Shown here: piece after piece, positions 8,664 through 16,508 of the stretch
Position numbering within the stretch: the stretch's first letter is position 1
Layout: every line of letters begins with the position of its first letter
Origin: Jidongwangia harbinensis
GTDB lineage: Bacteria; Actinomycetota; Actinomycetes; Mycobacteriales; Micromonosporaceae
Length of the DNA: 64,000 bases
NCBI RefSeq assembly: GCF_020216025.1
Contig: NZ_JAIWNC010000009.1
Coordinates: forward strand, 1 to 64,000
Direction: 5' to 3'
The notes under the pieces: model-generated
Databases searched by the model: none
The model's input: the letters and a program-made list of their open reading frames with translations, nothing else
Told to the model about the DNA's origin: nothing
Translations under genes and position numbers: made by a program

Positions 8664-10235
8664 TCAGCTGGTCCGGGCCTGCTCGACGTCGCGGGCGAGT
8701 TGAGTCACCCGGCCCAGGTAGGTACGCAGTTCCTCGAGCGGGTGCCGCACCCGCGGATGCCGCATCCCCCGCGGCAGCCCCGCATCCGAGCCGGCCGCCG
8801 TGATCAGGCTGGTGACCAGTTCCTGCAACTGCCCGGCGGTCGTGGTGACGATTCCCATGGCCCGGCGGCCGCCGGACTGCACCAGCTCGCGGGTCTCCTG
8901 GGTGGCGAACGACCGGACCCAGCTGAGCAGCTCGGAAACCAGCATCTGCTCGCTGGGACCGGTGCTGAACTGGGCTACGCTGCGTTCCCCGGCGCCGACG
9001 AAGACCGAGTCCAGCGCTGCCTCGACCTCGTCCACCGACTCGGCGACGACCTGCAGGGCGTTGGACAACAACACCAGACGGGTGCCCAGGTCGCGGCCGA
9101 GGAACTCCCGGCGGAAGGCGTCCCAGCCGGCCCTCGTCGTCGTGAGGTAGTCCCGCAGAAGCAGGAAGTCGGAGTAGGCCTGCTCCTCGGAGACGGTGTT
9201 GATCTGACCGGCCTCGAAGCCGAACGACCGGGCCAGGTAGCCGACCATGCCGCCGACCACCTGTTCATCGCCGATGCCGGTGACCGGGTCGTCGAGTAGC
9301 GTGGCGAAGAGTTGGTCGACCCGGGCCGGACGGGGGCCGCCCTCGATGCCCAGCTCGGTGACCACCGCGGTGAACTGCGCCTGGATGATGCTGCGGGCCG
9401 ACTCCATCTCCTCCATGTCGGCGTCCGGCCGCAGCGGGCGGAACGCCTTGAGCAGCGGAAGCGCCCGGTCGAGGGCGTCCTGGGCGCGGGCATACAGGCT
9501 GGCCTGCGCGCCCGTGACCCCGCCACCCAGCTCGGACGGCCCCAGGTAGGCGCGTGGCCGCCAGGTCGCCACGGTGTGCCCCTGCACCTCGGACACCTCG
9601 AAGGACGAGGTCAGTGCGGAAAGGAAGGCCGTGTGGTCGGTGTAGCGCGGCAGCCGCCCGATCGTCGCCTGAATGGCGTTGTCGACCCGGGCCTGTAGGC
9701 CGTCGGCCACGCGGGACGGTGTGCCCAGGCCCGGCCCGCTGCCCTCGCCCGAGGTCAGAATCGGGTACGACGCGAGGTCGTCGATCGTCCCGCGGAGCCG
9801 GCCCAGGTTGGCGGCGGGCCCGGAGAGGACCGTCCCGGTTTCCTGGATGTCCTCCAGCGCCTGCTCCGCCTGGGTGTGGATCTGCGCGAGCAGCACCCTG
9901 GCCCGCCGCCAGGTCGCGTTGCCGGGCGGCGAGTTGCGGAGCGCCTGATCGAACTCTTGATTGTAGGCCGTCACCTGGGCGAGGCAGTTGCGGAACTCCG
10001 CCTCACCGAACTGCACCGCCGCGGCCATGGTCGGCTGTGCGGCGACCTGCGCCGATCTCTGGGTGAGCCGGAGGGCCAGGCTGCCCGCCCGGATGCCCAG
10101 GTCGTTGACGGCGGCCGCCGGGACGGCCTGGCCGGCGTTGACCAACTCGGCCGCGATCGGGGCGAACTCACCACTCAGCTCGGTGAACTCGTGGGCGAGG
10201 GCGCGCATGTCCGCTGCGACAGTTTCATAGATCAT
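8664..10235 (-). CDS. Large helical protein of the acidic-repeat operon, unknown function
   Basis: 523 residues. ATG 10235; 19 bases separate its stop from the next gene. Nearly the entire chain is predicted alpha-helical with heptad-like runs (e.g. residues 1-140 and 430-520), few cysteines and no transmembrane segment, giving the look of a long bundle or coiled-coil scaffold. No signal peptide. No family recognised. It sits between two other motif-less helical proteins, so the three may build one assembly; this is inference from context only. Confidence 0.7.
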   Translation of the reverse strand: MIYETVAADMRALAHEFTELSGEFAPIAAELVNAGQAVPAAAVNDLGIRAGSLALRLTQRSAQVAAQPTMAAAVQFGEAEFRNCLAQVTAYNQEFDQALRNSPPGNATWRRARVLLAQIHTQAEQALEDIQETGTVLSGPAANLGRLRGTIDDLASYPILTSGEGSGPGLGTPSRVADGLQARVDNAIQATIGRLPRYTDHTAFLSALTSSFEVSEVQGHTVATWRPRAYLGPSELGGGVTGAQASLYARAQDALDRALPLLKAFRPLRPDADMEEMESARSIIQAQFTAVVTELGIEGGPRPARVDQLFATLLDDPVTGIGDEQVVGGMVGYLARSFGFEAGQINTVSEEQAYSDFLLLRDYLTTTRAGWDAFRREFLGRDLGTRLVLLSNALQVVAESVDEVEAALDSVFVGAGERSVAQFSTGPSEQMLVSELLSWVRSFATQETRELVQSGGRRAMGIVTTTAGQLQELVTSLITAAGSDAGLPRGMRHPRVRHPLEELRTYLGRVTQLARDVEQARTS

Positions 10236-10262
10236 GATTCGATACCTCTCAGCCCTTCGGGT

Positions 10263-11189
10263 CTACAGGGCGGACACGCTTCCCTTGGCGTTGTTGAGCT
10301 CTGCGCGCACGGTGGCGGCTTCCTTGACCGCGGCTAGGCTGTCCTGAACCTCCTCGATCCGCGTCACCAGCCGCTTGACCTCGAGATCGACTTCGGTCCG
10401 GAGGTCCGAGAGATTGCGCGTCCCCGGGTCCCGGGCGTAGCCCTGATAGCGACCGGCGGCGAGCCTCAGCTCTTCGACCAGCGCGGCAACGTTGGTCACC
10501 CCGACCGGAATCGTCTTGCCCTGGAGGATCTTCACGAGGTCGGCGACCTTGGGGTTGAGATCGGTGACCGCCTTACTCAGCGCCGCCTCGACCGTCCCGG
10601 CCAAGGTCGCGGCCGCCGCGTCGCCGGTCGTGTCCGGTGCGGTCGGGCGAGGCGCTATCGAGTCCAGCGCGTCGGTGACCCGGGTGGTGAACCCGCCGAG
10701 CGGTCCGCTCAGCCCGCCCAGCTGTCCGTAAAGCGCCCTGAAGCCATCGTTGATCGTGTCGGCCACGCCGTAGATCCGGCTCTCCAGCCTGGACAGATTC
10801 GTGTCAAGCCTGCTGAACCCGTCGGTGATGGCATCGGCCACGCCATCGGGATCCACCGTGCCGGTTCCCCATTCGGGGAGGAGCCGGGGCGCCCCGCTCT
10901 CGTCGATGTCCCCGGACACGTAGAACAGATGGAGCTCGTCGCCGCCCGTGAGCGTGGCTTCGACGAATGTCTTCACCGGATCCCGATGCGCCGGCTTGGC
11001 GCTCCTGACCGAGACGAGGCTGTGGGTGAAGTAGAACTTCATCGAGGGTGACGAGAGGTCCACCTCCCACACCCGGCCGAACGGATCGGACGGTCGGTCC
11101 GTGATGGTCGCGTCGGACGGGTCCTCGACCACCAGACTCCAGGCGTCGAAGTCGTCCTTGGGGCGGCGATAGTGGATGAACAGTCTCAT
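10263..11189 (-). CDS. Protein with CBM41/pullulanase-like N-terminus and coiled-coil C-terminus
   Basis: 308 residues, ATG 11189 with GATAACGC upstream (weak SD). Residues 1-100 resemble the pullulanase-associated PUD/CBM41 module: it starts IHYRRPKDDFDAWSLVV, has DPFGRVWEVDL at ~36-46 and a final LHLFYVSGD strand, matching the HY-RP-DYDGW and FG pattern of that family. Residues ~110-300 are helices, including a Leu/Ile-rich coiled coil at the end (DLEVKRLVTRIEEVQDSLAAVKEA). CBM41 normally binds alpha-glucan on secreted enzymes; here there is no signal peptide and no glycosidase, so its ligand is open. Confidence 0.7.
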   Translation of the reverse strand: MRLFIHYRRPKDDFDAWSLVVEDPSDATITDRPSDPFGRVWEVDLSSPSMKFYFTHSLVSVRSAKPAHRDPVKTFVEATLTGGDELHLFYVSGDIDESGAPRLLPEWGTGTVDPDGVADAITDGFSRLDTNLSRLESRIYGVADTINDGFRALYGQLGGLSGPLGGFTTRVTDALDSIAPRPTAPDTTGDAAAATLAGTVEAALSKAVTDLNPKVADLVKILQGKTIPVGVTNVAALVEELRLAAGRYQGYARDPGTRNLSDLRTEVDLEVKRLVTRIEEVQDSLAAVKEAATVRAELNNAKGSVSAL

Positions 11190-11193
11190 CGCG

Positions 11194-11667
11194 TTATCCC
11201 TTTCTGACAGTCATCCGGTCGGCCACGGCCGCCCAGGCGGTCACGGACGTGTTCTCGGCCCGGTCGACGGCCTCGCGGGCGTCGGCCAGGCCGGCCGCCA
11301 CCACCTCGGCCCACGCCGACCAGCGCGGTCCCCAGGCCCGTGCCTGCCGTCGCAGCACCCCGGCCGCCGGGTGGTCGCGCAGGCGCCGGCCGGTCGCCAG
11401 CAGGCAGCGACTGGACCGTTCCATGGCCCGGCACGTGGCGGCCGGGTCGCCCCGGCGTACGGCCTGAGCCGCGGTCTGCGCCGCGGACCGTGCCCCGTGC
11501 AGATCGCCGAGCGTCGCACTCAGCCGGTCGTCCAGGTCCTGCACCAGCTTGTGGTCGTGGTGCTGCTCGTCCGGCCGGTCCTGGACCACGCACAGCTGCA
11601 CCGCGTGCAGGCTCTCCTCGGCCCGGCGCAGATGCCGGTCCACGTCAACGAGCAGGGCGTCGAGCAT
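11194..11667 (-). CDS. Small helical protein of the acidic-repeat operon
   Basis: 157 residues. ATG 11667 is supported by GGAGGTGA seven bases upstream; stop is 4 bases before the next gene. The protein is all-helical with repeated basic/acidic heptads, a His-rich patch (DEQHHDHKLV) and two cysteines (QLCVVQ; TCRAMERSSRC). No family recognised. Size and position fit a small partner or chaperone of the larger operon proteins. Confidence 0.7.
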   Translation of the reverse strand: MLDALLVDVDRHLRRAEESLHAVQLCVVQDRPDEQHHDHKLVQDLDDRLSATLGDLHGARSAAQTAAQAVRRGDPAATCRAMERSSRCLLATGRRLRDHPAAGVLRRQARAWGPRWSAWAEVVAAGLADAREAVDRAENTSVTAWAAVADRMTVRKG

Positions 11668-11672
11668 CGCGC

Positions 11673-12992
11673 TCACCTCCGGGCCAGCTCGCGGTAGAAG
11701 TTCGTGGTGATCAGCTCGGGCGCCGCGAGCCGCCGGTCCAGCGCGAAACGGGCGGCGCCGATGAGGAAGCGCTCCGGCACGACACCCGGGTCGTTTCCGG
11801 CCGCTAGGCGGCGCGCCGCCTCCTCGATCATCTGCTGCTCCTTCGCCTCGAAGCGAAGGGTCCGGGCCAGCGTGCGGTTCCCGAGCGGCGCGTACGGTGT
11901 GAAACAGATCGCGTCCACCACCAGCCGATGCGCTTCGGCGAAGCTGGACAGCACCGCCGCCGGGATGGCGCCGGGCACCGGCCGCGGATACAGCCGCGTC
12001 CAGATCTGCCGGGTCAGCGCCGCGTCCGCGGTCAGCCCGAGCCGCCGCAGCAGCTCGACGCTGAGAAACACGCGCAGATACGGCGTCGGGTGCGGACTGC
12101 GTGGCGAGAAGTCGCTGACCGCCCGATGGCCGCGTCCGATGACGTCCATCAGGGACGCTGCCACCGCCGGCCCGCCCAGCAGTAGCCCGGCCAGGTCGGC
12201 GAACGTCTCCCGGTGCCAGCGCAACCACACCGCGACCACCTCGGGCCGCAGGCCGGCGCCGGTCAGCCGGTCGGCGATGGCCAGCGGGACGGCACGAGCC
12301 AGCCCCAGATCGTTCTGCAGGTTGTGCGAGACCTCGTGCAGGATCGCGCCGAGCGTCCATGGGTTCACCAGCCGGTGGTACGGCAACTGAATGAGCGGGA
12401 ACGGGTTGAGCTGCCGCCCGAGCCGCCGCAACGGAATGCCCCGGCGGAACGTGGCCGGCGAGAACCCCGTACGCATGTAGGAGAACGCCGGCGGCGCCGG
12501 GATCGACCGCGCCCTGCCCAGGCCCAGATAGGCGTACTGGTAGCAGTCCAAGGCGATCCGGTCGCATCCCAGCAGCCACGGCCCGAACCGGGACTGCCGC
12601 ATGCCGAACAGCTCGAAATAGAAGTCCCAGATCTGTTCGGCCCGGGTGGCTGCGGTGTGCGCGTTCTGCTTGTGCCCGACCACTTCCCGTAGCCGTACCG
12701 CGACCGGCACGTTGGTGGCCGCGGTGACTGCCGTGTGCAACCGGCGGGCGTGTGTCTGCAGGTTGCCGCGCAGCAGGTCGATCAGTTCGTTGGCGGCCTG
12801 CACGTGCCCCTCGGTCGGCGCCTCCGGCCCGGCGCCGAACTCGGCGCGGGTGAAGGGCCGGAGCGCCGCCAGGTGCCGTTCGGTGTTGTCGCCCTGCACC
12901 CGCACCCAGGTCAGCAGTTCGCGGGGCGGCGTTCGCGAGCCCCGCGTCCGCGAGCCGGCGGGCGGCCGCACGGCGGCCGTGGTGGACGACAT
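11673..12992 (-). CDS. HExxH zinc-metalloprotease-like protein
   Basis: 439 residues from ATG 12992. H219-E220-x-x-H223 in ILHEVSHNLQNDLG is a gluzincin-type Zn motif, and WHRETFADLAGLLLGG at ~259-274 supplies a plausible third ligand (E262) plus the usual Asp. Conserved aromatic and basic regions flank it. There is no signal peptide or propeptide-like start. Substrate unknown; within the operon the glutamate-rich repeat protein is an obvious candidate target. Upstream in-frame codons back to 13214 overlap the preceding gene and are rejected. The stop is 5 bases before the next ATG. Confidence 0.75.
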   Translation of the reverse strand: MSSTTAAVRPPAGSRTRGSRTPPRELLTWVRVQGDNTERHLAALRPFTRAEFGAGPEAPTEGHVQAANELIDLLRGNLQTHARRLHTAVTAATNVPVAVRLREVVGHKQNAHTAATRAEQIWDFYFELFGMRQSRFGPWLLGCDRIALDCYQYAYLGLGRARSIPAPPAFSYMRTGFSPATFRRGIPLRRLGRQLNPFPLIQLPYHRLVNPWTLGAILHEVSHNLQNDLGLARAVPLAIADRLTGAGLRPEVVAVWLRWHRETFADLAGLLLGGPAVAASLMDVIGRGHRAVSDFSPRSPHPTPYLRVFLSVELLRRLGLTADAALTRQIWTRLYPRPVPGAIPAAVLSSFAEAHRLVVDAICFTPYAPLGNRTLARTLRFEAKEQQMIEEAARRLAAGNDPGVVPERFLIGAARFALDRRLAAPELITTNFYRELARR

Positions 12993-13005
12993 GGCCGGTG
13001 CCGGA

Positions 13006-14073
13006 TCAGCGCTGCGTCCGGCGAACGCCGGCCGGCATCGGTGAGCGCGGGGCGGCGGGCCGGCGGACCGGTACGACGCGCGCCGGAACCAGGCGGCCGG
13101 CGGGCGTACGAGCCACGACCACGCTCCGGGTACGTGGCACCGGGCGGCGGACGGCGGGGGCGTATCCGGGCCCGGCGCTGCGGCGGGCCGGGCGGGCCAC
13201 CGTACGGGTGGCACGGAGGTTGCGCTCGAGCGCGCGGCTCACCGTCTGTGGTCTGCTCAGCACCTGCTGGGTCTGCCGCGCCAGGACCTGTCCGGCGATC
13301 TGTGGGGTGACCGGCCGACCGGCCTGCGCCCGGCGCGCCAGCGTGGTCGCGGCCCGTTGCACGATCGTGGGCACCGCGCGGACGGCGGGCCGGGTGATCC
13401 GGCGCCGGCGCAGGATGCGGGTGAGCACGGCAGTGCCGTGCACGAGGTGCGGCAGCAGGTTGAGTAGTGCGCGCCGTTCGCGGGCAGTGAGCGTCTGCAC
13501 GGTGGCAGCACCGATGAACGCCTCCGCCTCGGCTTCGCGGGCGCTCTGCGAGGCGGCCGCGGCCAGCATCTCGGCGGCGGCGCGGGGACGAGCCTCCGAC
13601 TCACCCTCGAGCTCGAACTCCTCCTCGCCCTCGAACTCCAGGTTCTGGGTGAGGCCTCGGGCGATCATGCCGCCGGCCGGCCCGGCCACGGCGGTGCCGA
13701 TGATCGGGGCGGCGACCCGGGCGACGCGGCGCAACACCGGTGCGGCCCGGCGCAGGAAGCTGCCGATGCGCCGGAAGAACTCCTCGCCCTCCTCCTCGCC
13801 CTCGAGCTCCCACTCGCCCTCGAACTCAGCCTCGCCTTCGAATTCGCCTTCGAACTCCTCCTCGAACTCGCCCTCGAACTCTTCCTCAAACTCGCCAGCG
13901 CCGCCGCCGAGCAGGCCGCCGATGCCGCGGGCGATGGTGCCGAAGAGCGCCTCGCCCTCCAACTCCTCCTCGCCCTCGAGCTCCTCTTCGCCCTCGAGCT
14001 CATACTCGAGTTCCTCTTCACCCTCGAGCTCCTGTTCGAGCTCGTACTCGAGCTCGCTGTCCCGGGTCCGCAT
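13006..14073 (-). CDS. Glutamate-rich ELEGE/EFEGE repeat protein with basic C-terminal domain
   Basis: 355 residues. ATG 14073 with AGGGAGG six bases upstream. Layout: 1-42 acidic repeats of the ELEGEEELE type; 43-60 glycine-rich hydrophobic loop (LFGTIARGIGGLLGGG); 61-98 EFEGE/EFEEE repeats alternating acidic and aromatic/aliphatic residues, as in a two-faced beta strand; 99-142 cationic-hydrophobic helices (FFRRIGSFLRRAAPVLRR); 145-160 second acidic patch; 165-295 a basic helical domain (AEAFIGA... RAVPTIVQRAATTLARRA ... VTPQ); 296-355 a Pro/Arg-rich tail. Such proteins with a similar C-terminal domain occur in other bacteria, as I recall, without assigned function. First gene of the operon. 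Confidence 0.75.
   Translation of the reverse strand: MRTRDSELEYELEQELEGEEELEYELEGEEELEGEEELEGEALFGTIARGIGGLLGGGAGEFEEEFEGEFEEEFEGEFEGEAEFEGEWELEGEEEGEEFFRRIGSFLRRAAPVLRRVARVAAPIIGTAVAGPAGGMIARGLTQNLEFEGEEEFELEGESEARPRAAAEMLAAAASQSAREAEAEAFIGAATVQTLTARERRALLNLLPHLVHGTAVLTRILRRRRITRPAVRAVPTIVQRAATTLARRAQAGRPVTPQIAGQVLARQTQQVLSRPQTVSRALERNLRATRTVARPARRSAGPGYAPAVRRPVPRTRSVVVARTPAGRLVPARVVPVRRPAAPRSPMPAGVRRTQR
13801..14060 (-). repeat. Degenerate GAG/CTC-rich coding repeats of the acidic protein
   Basis: Short direct repeats of 6-15 bases built on GAGCTCGAGGGCGAG and GAGTTCGAGGGCGAG (minus strand) encode the ELEGE and EFEGE repeats; two blocks are interrupted at ~13905-13945 by the glycine-rich loop. 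Slippage-prone DNA, so repeat number may differ between strains. In frame throughout. Confidence 0.6.
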
Positions 14074-14266
14074 GGGGTGCCTCCCTATGGCGTTCCGACT
14101 CTCCCGGTTCTATGCGGACCGGCCGGGCCACCGACAGTCGCACGTTTCGTACTCGGCCGATCGGCCATCACGCGGATATGCGACTGCACGGTCACTCAGC
14201 GCATCGATAGCATGGCCGCACACCGAGCAGTCCGTCCGGCCCGACCGGACGACGATCCGGGGGTGG

Positions 14267-14674
14267 ATGGTGACCACGTCAGGAGAATCCGAAACTGGTC
14301 CGGCCGACCCCGTCGCCGCCGCGGCACGCTTGCTGATCGACCTGGCCCGGACCAGCCGACCGACCTTGGCGGACCCCTCCGAGGTGCTGGTCGACGTCAC
14401 GGTCGGCGAAACCCGCTGCGTCGTCTGGTGCGTCGCCGCGGCCACCGAGACGGGCACCAACCTGAGCCCGCGGGAGGCCGAGATCGCCCGGATGGTGGCG
14501 CTCGGTTACACCAACAAGGAGATCGCCCGGGTGCTCGACATCAGCGCGTGGACCGTTTCGGCTCATCTGCGGCGGGTCTTCGCCAAGCTGGAGGTGACCA
14601 CCCGCGCCGCAATGGTGGCCCGACTGCTCGAACAGCCCGCCGAGGCGCCGAAGTCTTTGCTGACCGCGAGCTGA
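14267..14674 (+). CDS. LuxR-type single-HTH transcriptional regulator
   Basis: 135 residues. The C-terminal ~62 residues are a GerE/LuxR HTH: LSPREAEIARMVALGYTNKE, then IARVLDISAWTVSAHLRRVF with the usual AKLEVTTRA end. Residues 1-70 lack a receiver domain and are predicted to be a small sensory or dimer region. ATG 14267 or GTG 14270; both follow a GGGGG stretch. It is divergent from the acidic-repeat operon with 193 bases between them, so it is the natural regulator of it. Confidence 0.8.
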   Translation: MVTTSGESETGPADPVAAAARLLIDLARTSRPTLADPSEVLVDVTVGETRCVVWCVAAATETGTNLSPREAEIARMVALGYTNKEIARVLDISAWTVSAHLRRVFAKLEVTTRAAMVARLLEQPAEAPKSLLTAS

Positions 14675-15051
14675 GCAGGTTGAGCGCCCGCCGTCATCGG
14701 GCTGCTGACAAAGGGGAACGAAACCGACGCCGGCCGTCCGCCGAACCTGCTGGATTCCGGAAGGTAGACCCGTCAACTGTCGACCTAGGCGCTACTGGCA
14801 CCGGTGCACCGGCATCAAAGCACCCATATGGCGGTCCACGCCGTCCGCTACCAGCGGCTTCGGCGGTGTCCGGGGCAGCAGTTCGCCGATCGGCTCGCCG
14901 GCGACACGATGACCCGGCCGGACGCCACTACGACCTGGTCCGGACCGGCGTCGCGGTTGTCCCCGCGCCGGAGCTGCGCTGGCCGGCGTGATCCGCCACA
15001 TCGCCCACCAGCGGCCGGCTGACCTGCACTGTCAGATTGGAGGTGGCTCAA
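14675..15051. other. 377-bp region without a recognisable gene
   Basis: Between the LuxR-type gene and jetD. It holds small palindromes (GTCGAC, CCTAGG, CACCGGTG, CATATG) but no ORF with SD and domain on either strand. It marks the border between the acidic-repeat operon and the Wadjet island and could hold an old insertion junction; no attachment repeat was found by eye. Confidence 0.3.
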
Positions 15052-16284
15052 TCAATGCCGATCGTCGATGATCCGTTGCAGTCGAGCTGCGGCGTGGCTG
15101 GGAGGGATGGCTTCCTGTTCGATGCGGCGGAACGGGGTAGGGCCCGCGGTGGCGATGGTGTTGTACGCGATGGTTTCGGCTTCCGTCAGGTGCGGCAGTA
15201 GCGTCGGCGACGGTTTGATCGGCCGGCCCGCTTTGTCGTGGTTGACGCCGTGCAGGGAGTACTGGTACAGGTCGGCGGCATCCATGAGGATGGAGGTGAC
15301 GTGTCTGGCCGGTGCACCATCCGGCGCGGGCACGGCGAGCGTGGCGCGGAAATGGTCAAGGATCGCGTACCCGTCTGCGTCGATGTCGCCCCAGTAGGCG
15401 ACGTGATCTGCGGAGCGGATCCAGGGCACGTTGGCGAGTAGGGCGGCTGCGGCCTTGCCGCCTCCCTCGACGACGATCGTGTCGCGGATTGGCGGGAACC
15501 AGAGGCGGGAGTCGCGGTTTTCCACGACGAGGACGACGCGCGGCTGGTACGCGATGTCGTGCACGTCCCCGGTGGTCCACGCGTCGTGCCTACGCCGGCC
15601 CGACGCGGCGTGGCTTGGGTCGGCGTACGTCAGATGGACGACGGTCAGCCGGGGCCGGACTTCGTCGCGGACATCGCGTCCGGTGACGTCGCGTAGCAGC
15701 GTGCCGTGCGTATCGAGCCATTTGGTGTGCATTCCGGGCACGGGAAGTTGCCGCAGCGTCCAAGTGCCGGCGTCGGAGTGCTGGCGCAGCCAGGTCACTG
15801 CGTTGATCAGCACGTCCACGTCGTTCGCTGCAAGGCCGTAGACGGCCCTCAGTGTGGCCGGGGTGAGAGTGGCGCCGGCGGACCGCAGAGCCGATGCCAC
15901 CGCACGGGCCCGGCCGATGTCCACGGCCGATGGTTCAGCATTTGTGTGCGATTCGGCGAGGAGCGTGGCGGCTCCGTCCAGGTCTGCATGGAGTGTGGCC
16001 GGGTATTCGCCGGCCACACCGCGGATGGTCACCCTGGTGCGTACGACTTCTATGCCGGCGGGGAGCCGGTCGCAGAAGTCGCGCCACTGCATGTGCCACT
16101 CGTGCCAGTTGGTGTACCCCGCCCGTTCGACGGCCGTACCGGCCTTGACGCCCGGGCGGAGATGGACGGAGAACACGGTGCGAGCGCCGGTATCGATCTC
16201 CGTGCACACCGCCTCTGCCCACTTCTTGCCGATTTTACGGCGGACGGCCGAGACGGCGTCTTGAGGGGTGACGAGTTGGCTCAT
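15052..16284 (-). CDS. jetD: Wadjet subunit JetD, TOPRIM-type nuclease
   Basis: 410 residues, the DUF3322-DUF2220 type. The N-terminal ~190 residues are the DUF3322 arm; the C-terminal TOPRIM domain shows VVLVVENRDSRLW with the catalytic Glu, and AYWGDIDADGY with the metal-binding D-x-D. In Wadjet systems JetD cuts circular plasmid DNA after loop extrusion by the JetABC complex. ATG 16284 overlaps the TGA that ends the jetC C-terminal frame (ATGA), which is the normal operon junction and implies that jetC should read through to 16281. Confidence 0.9.
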   Translation of the reverse strand: MSQLVTPQDAVSAVRRKIGKKWAEAVCTEIDTGARTVFSVHLRPGVKAGTAVERAGYTNWHEWHMQWRDFCDRLPAGIEVVRTRVTIRGVAGEYPATLHADLDGAATLLAESHTNAEPSAVDIGRARAVASALRSAGATLTPATLRAVYGLAANDVDVLINAVTWLRQHSDAGTWTLRQLPVPGMHTKWLDTHGTLLRDVTGRDVRDEVRPRLTVVHLTYADPSHAASGRRRHDAWTTGDVHDIAYQPRVVLVVENRDSRLWFPPIRDTIVVEGGGKAAAALLANVPWIRSADHVAYWGDIDADGYAILDHFRATLAVPAPDGAPARHVTSILMDAADLYQYSLHGVNHDKAGRPIKPSPTLLPHLTEAETIAYNTIATAGPTPFRRIEQEAIPPSHAAARLQRIIDDRH

Positions 16285-16508
16285 GCGTCCGGAACCCCGA
16301 CCAGGGGCTTCGCCCTGGAGCGGCCGTGGGCGTTCTTGAGGATCACGTACTCCGCGTCCACGTGTGGTTCGATCGCGCTGTGCTTGTCGTTCGGGGCGCC
16401 GATGACGAGTTGGAAGCCCAGTCCGCGCCACGCGCCGATGGCGCGGCCGGTGAAGTGCGCGTCCGCTTTGATCAGCGCCTCGTCGAGGAAGACCGGGGCG
16501 TAACGGGG
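16281..16508 (-). pseudogene. jetC: Out-of-frame C-terminal end of jetC (Walker B part)
   Basis: The missing ~75 C-terminal residues of JetC continue in the neighbouring reading frame without a stop up to 16281. They contain the SMC Walker B/D-loop ([18 protein letters not shown]) and the H-loop-side strand LVIGAPNDKHSAIEPHVD. The frame change maps to the GGGG run at 16505-16508 (CCCC on the coding strand): adding one C gives [13 protein letters not shown] in frame. Either a sequencing indel, a real inactivating deletion, or slippage; see findings. Confidence 0.8.

Noticed and set aside
13801..14060. Possible CRISPR array
   Set aside because: Repeats are coding, of irregular length, with no unique spacers of constant size.
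5650..14674. Extracellular contractile injection system
   Set aside because: No sheath, tube, baseplate or DUF4157-type protein is present; the HExxH protein only resembles that motif loosely.
14675..15051. Attachment-site repeats flanking the Wadjet island
   Set aside because: No matching direct repeat of 12 bases or more was seen at the other side (21788-21910).
16505..16508. Canonical -1 programmed frameshift (X XXY YYZ)
   Set aside because: The site reads C CGC CCC, which is not a true slippery heptamer, and no stem-loop was established.
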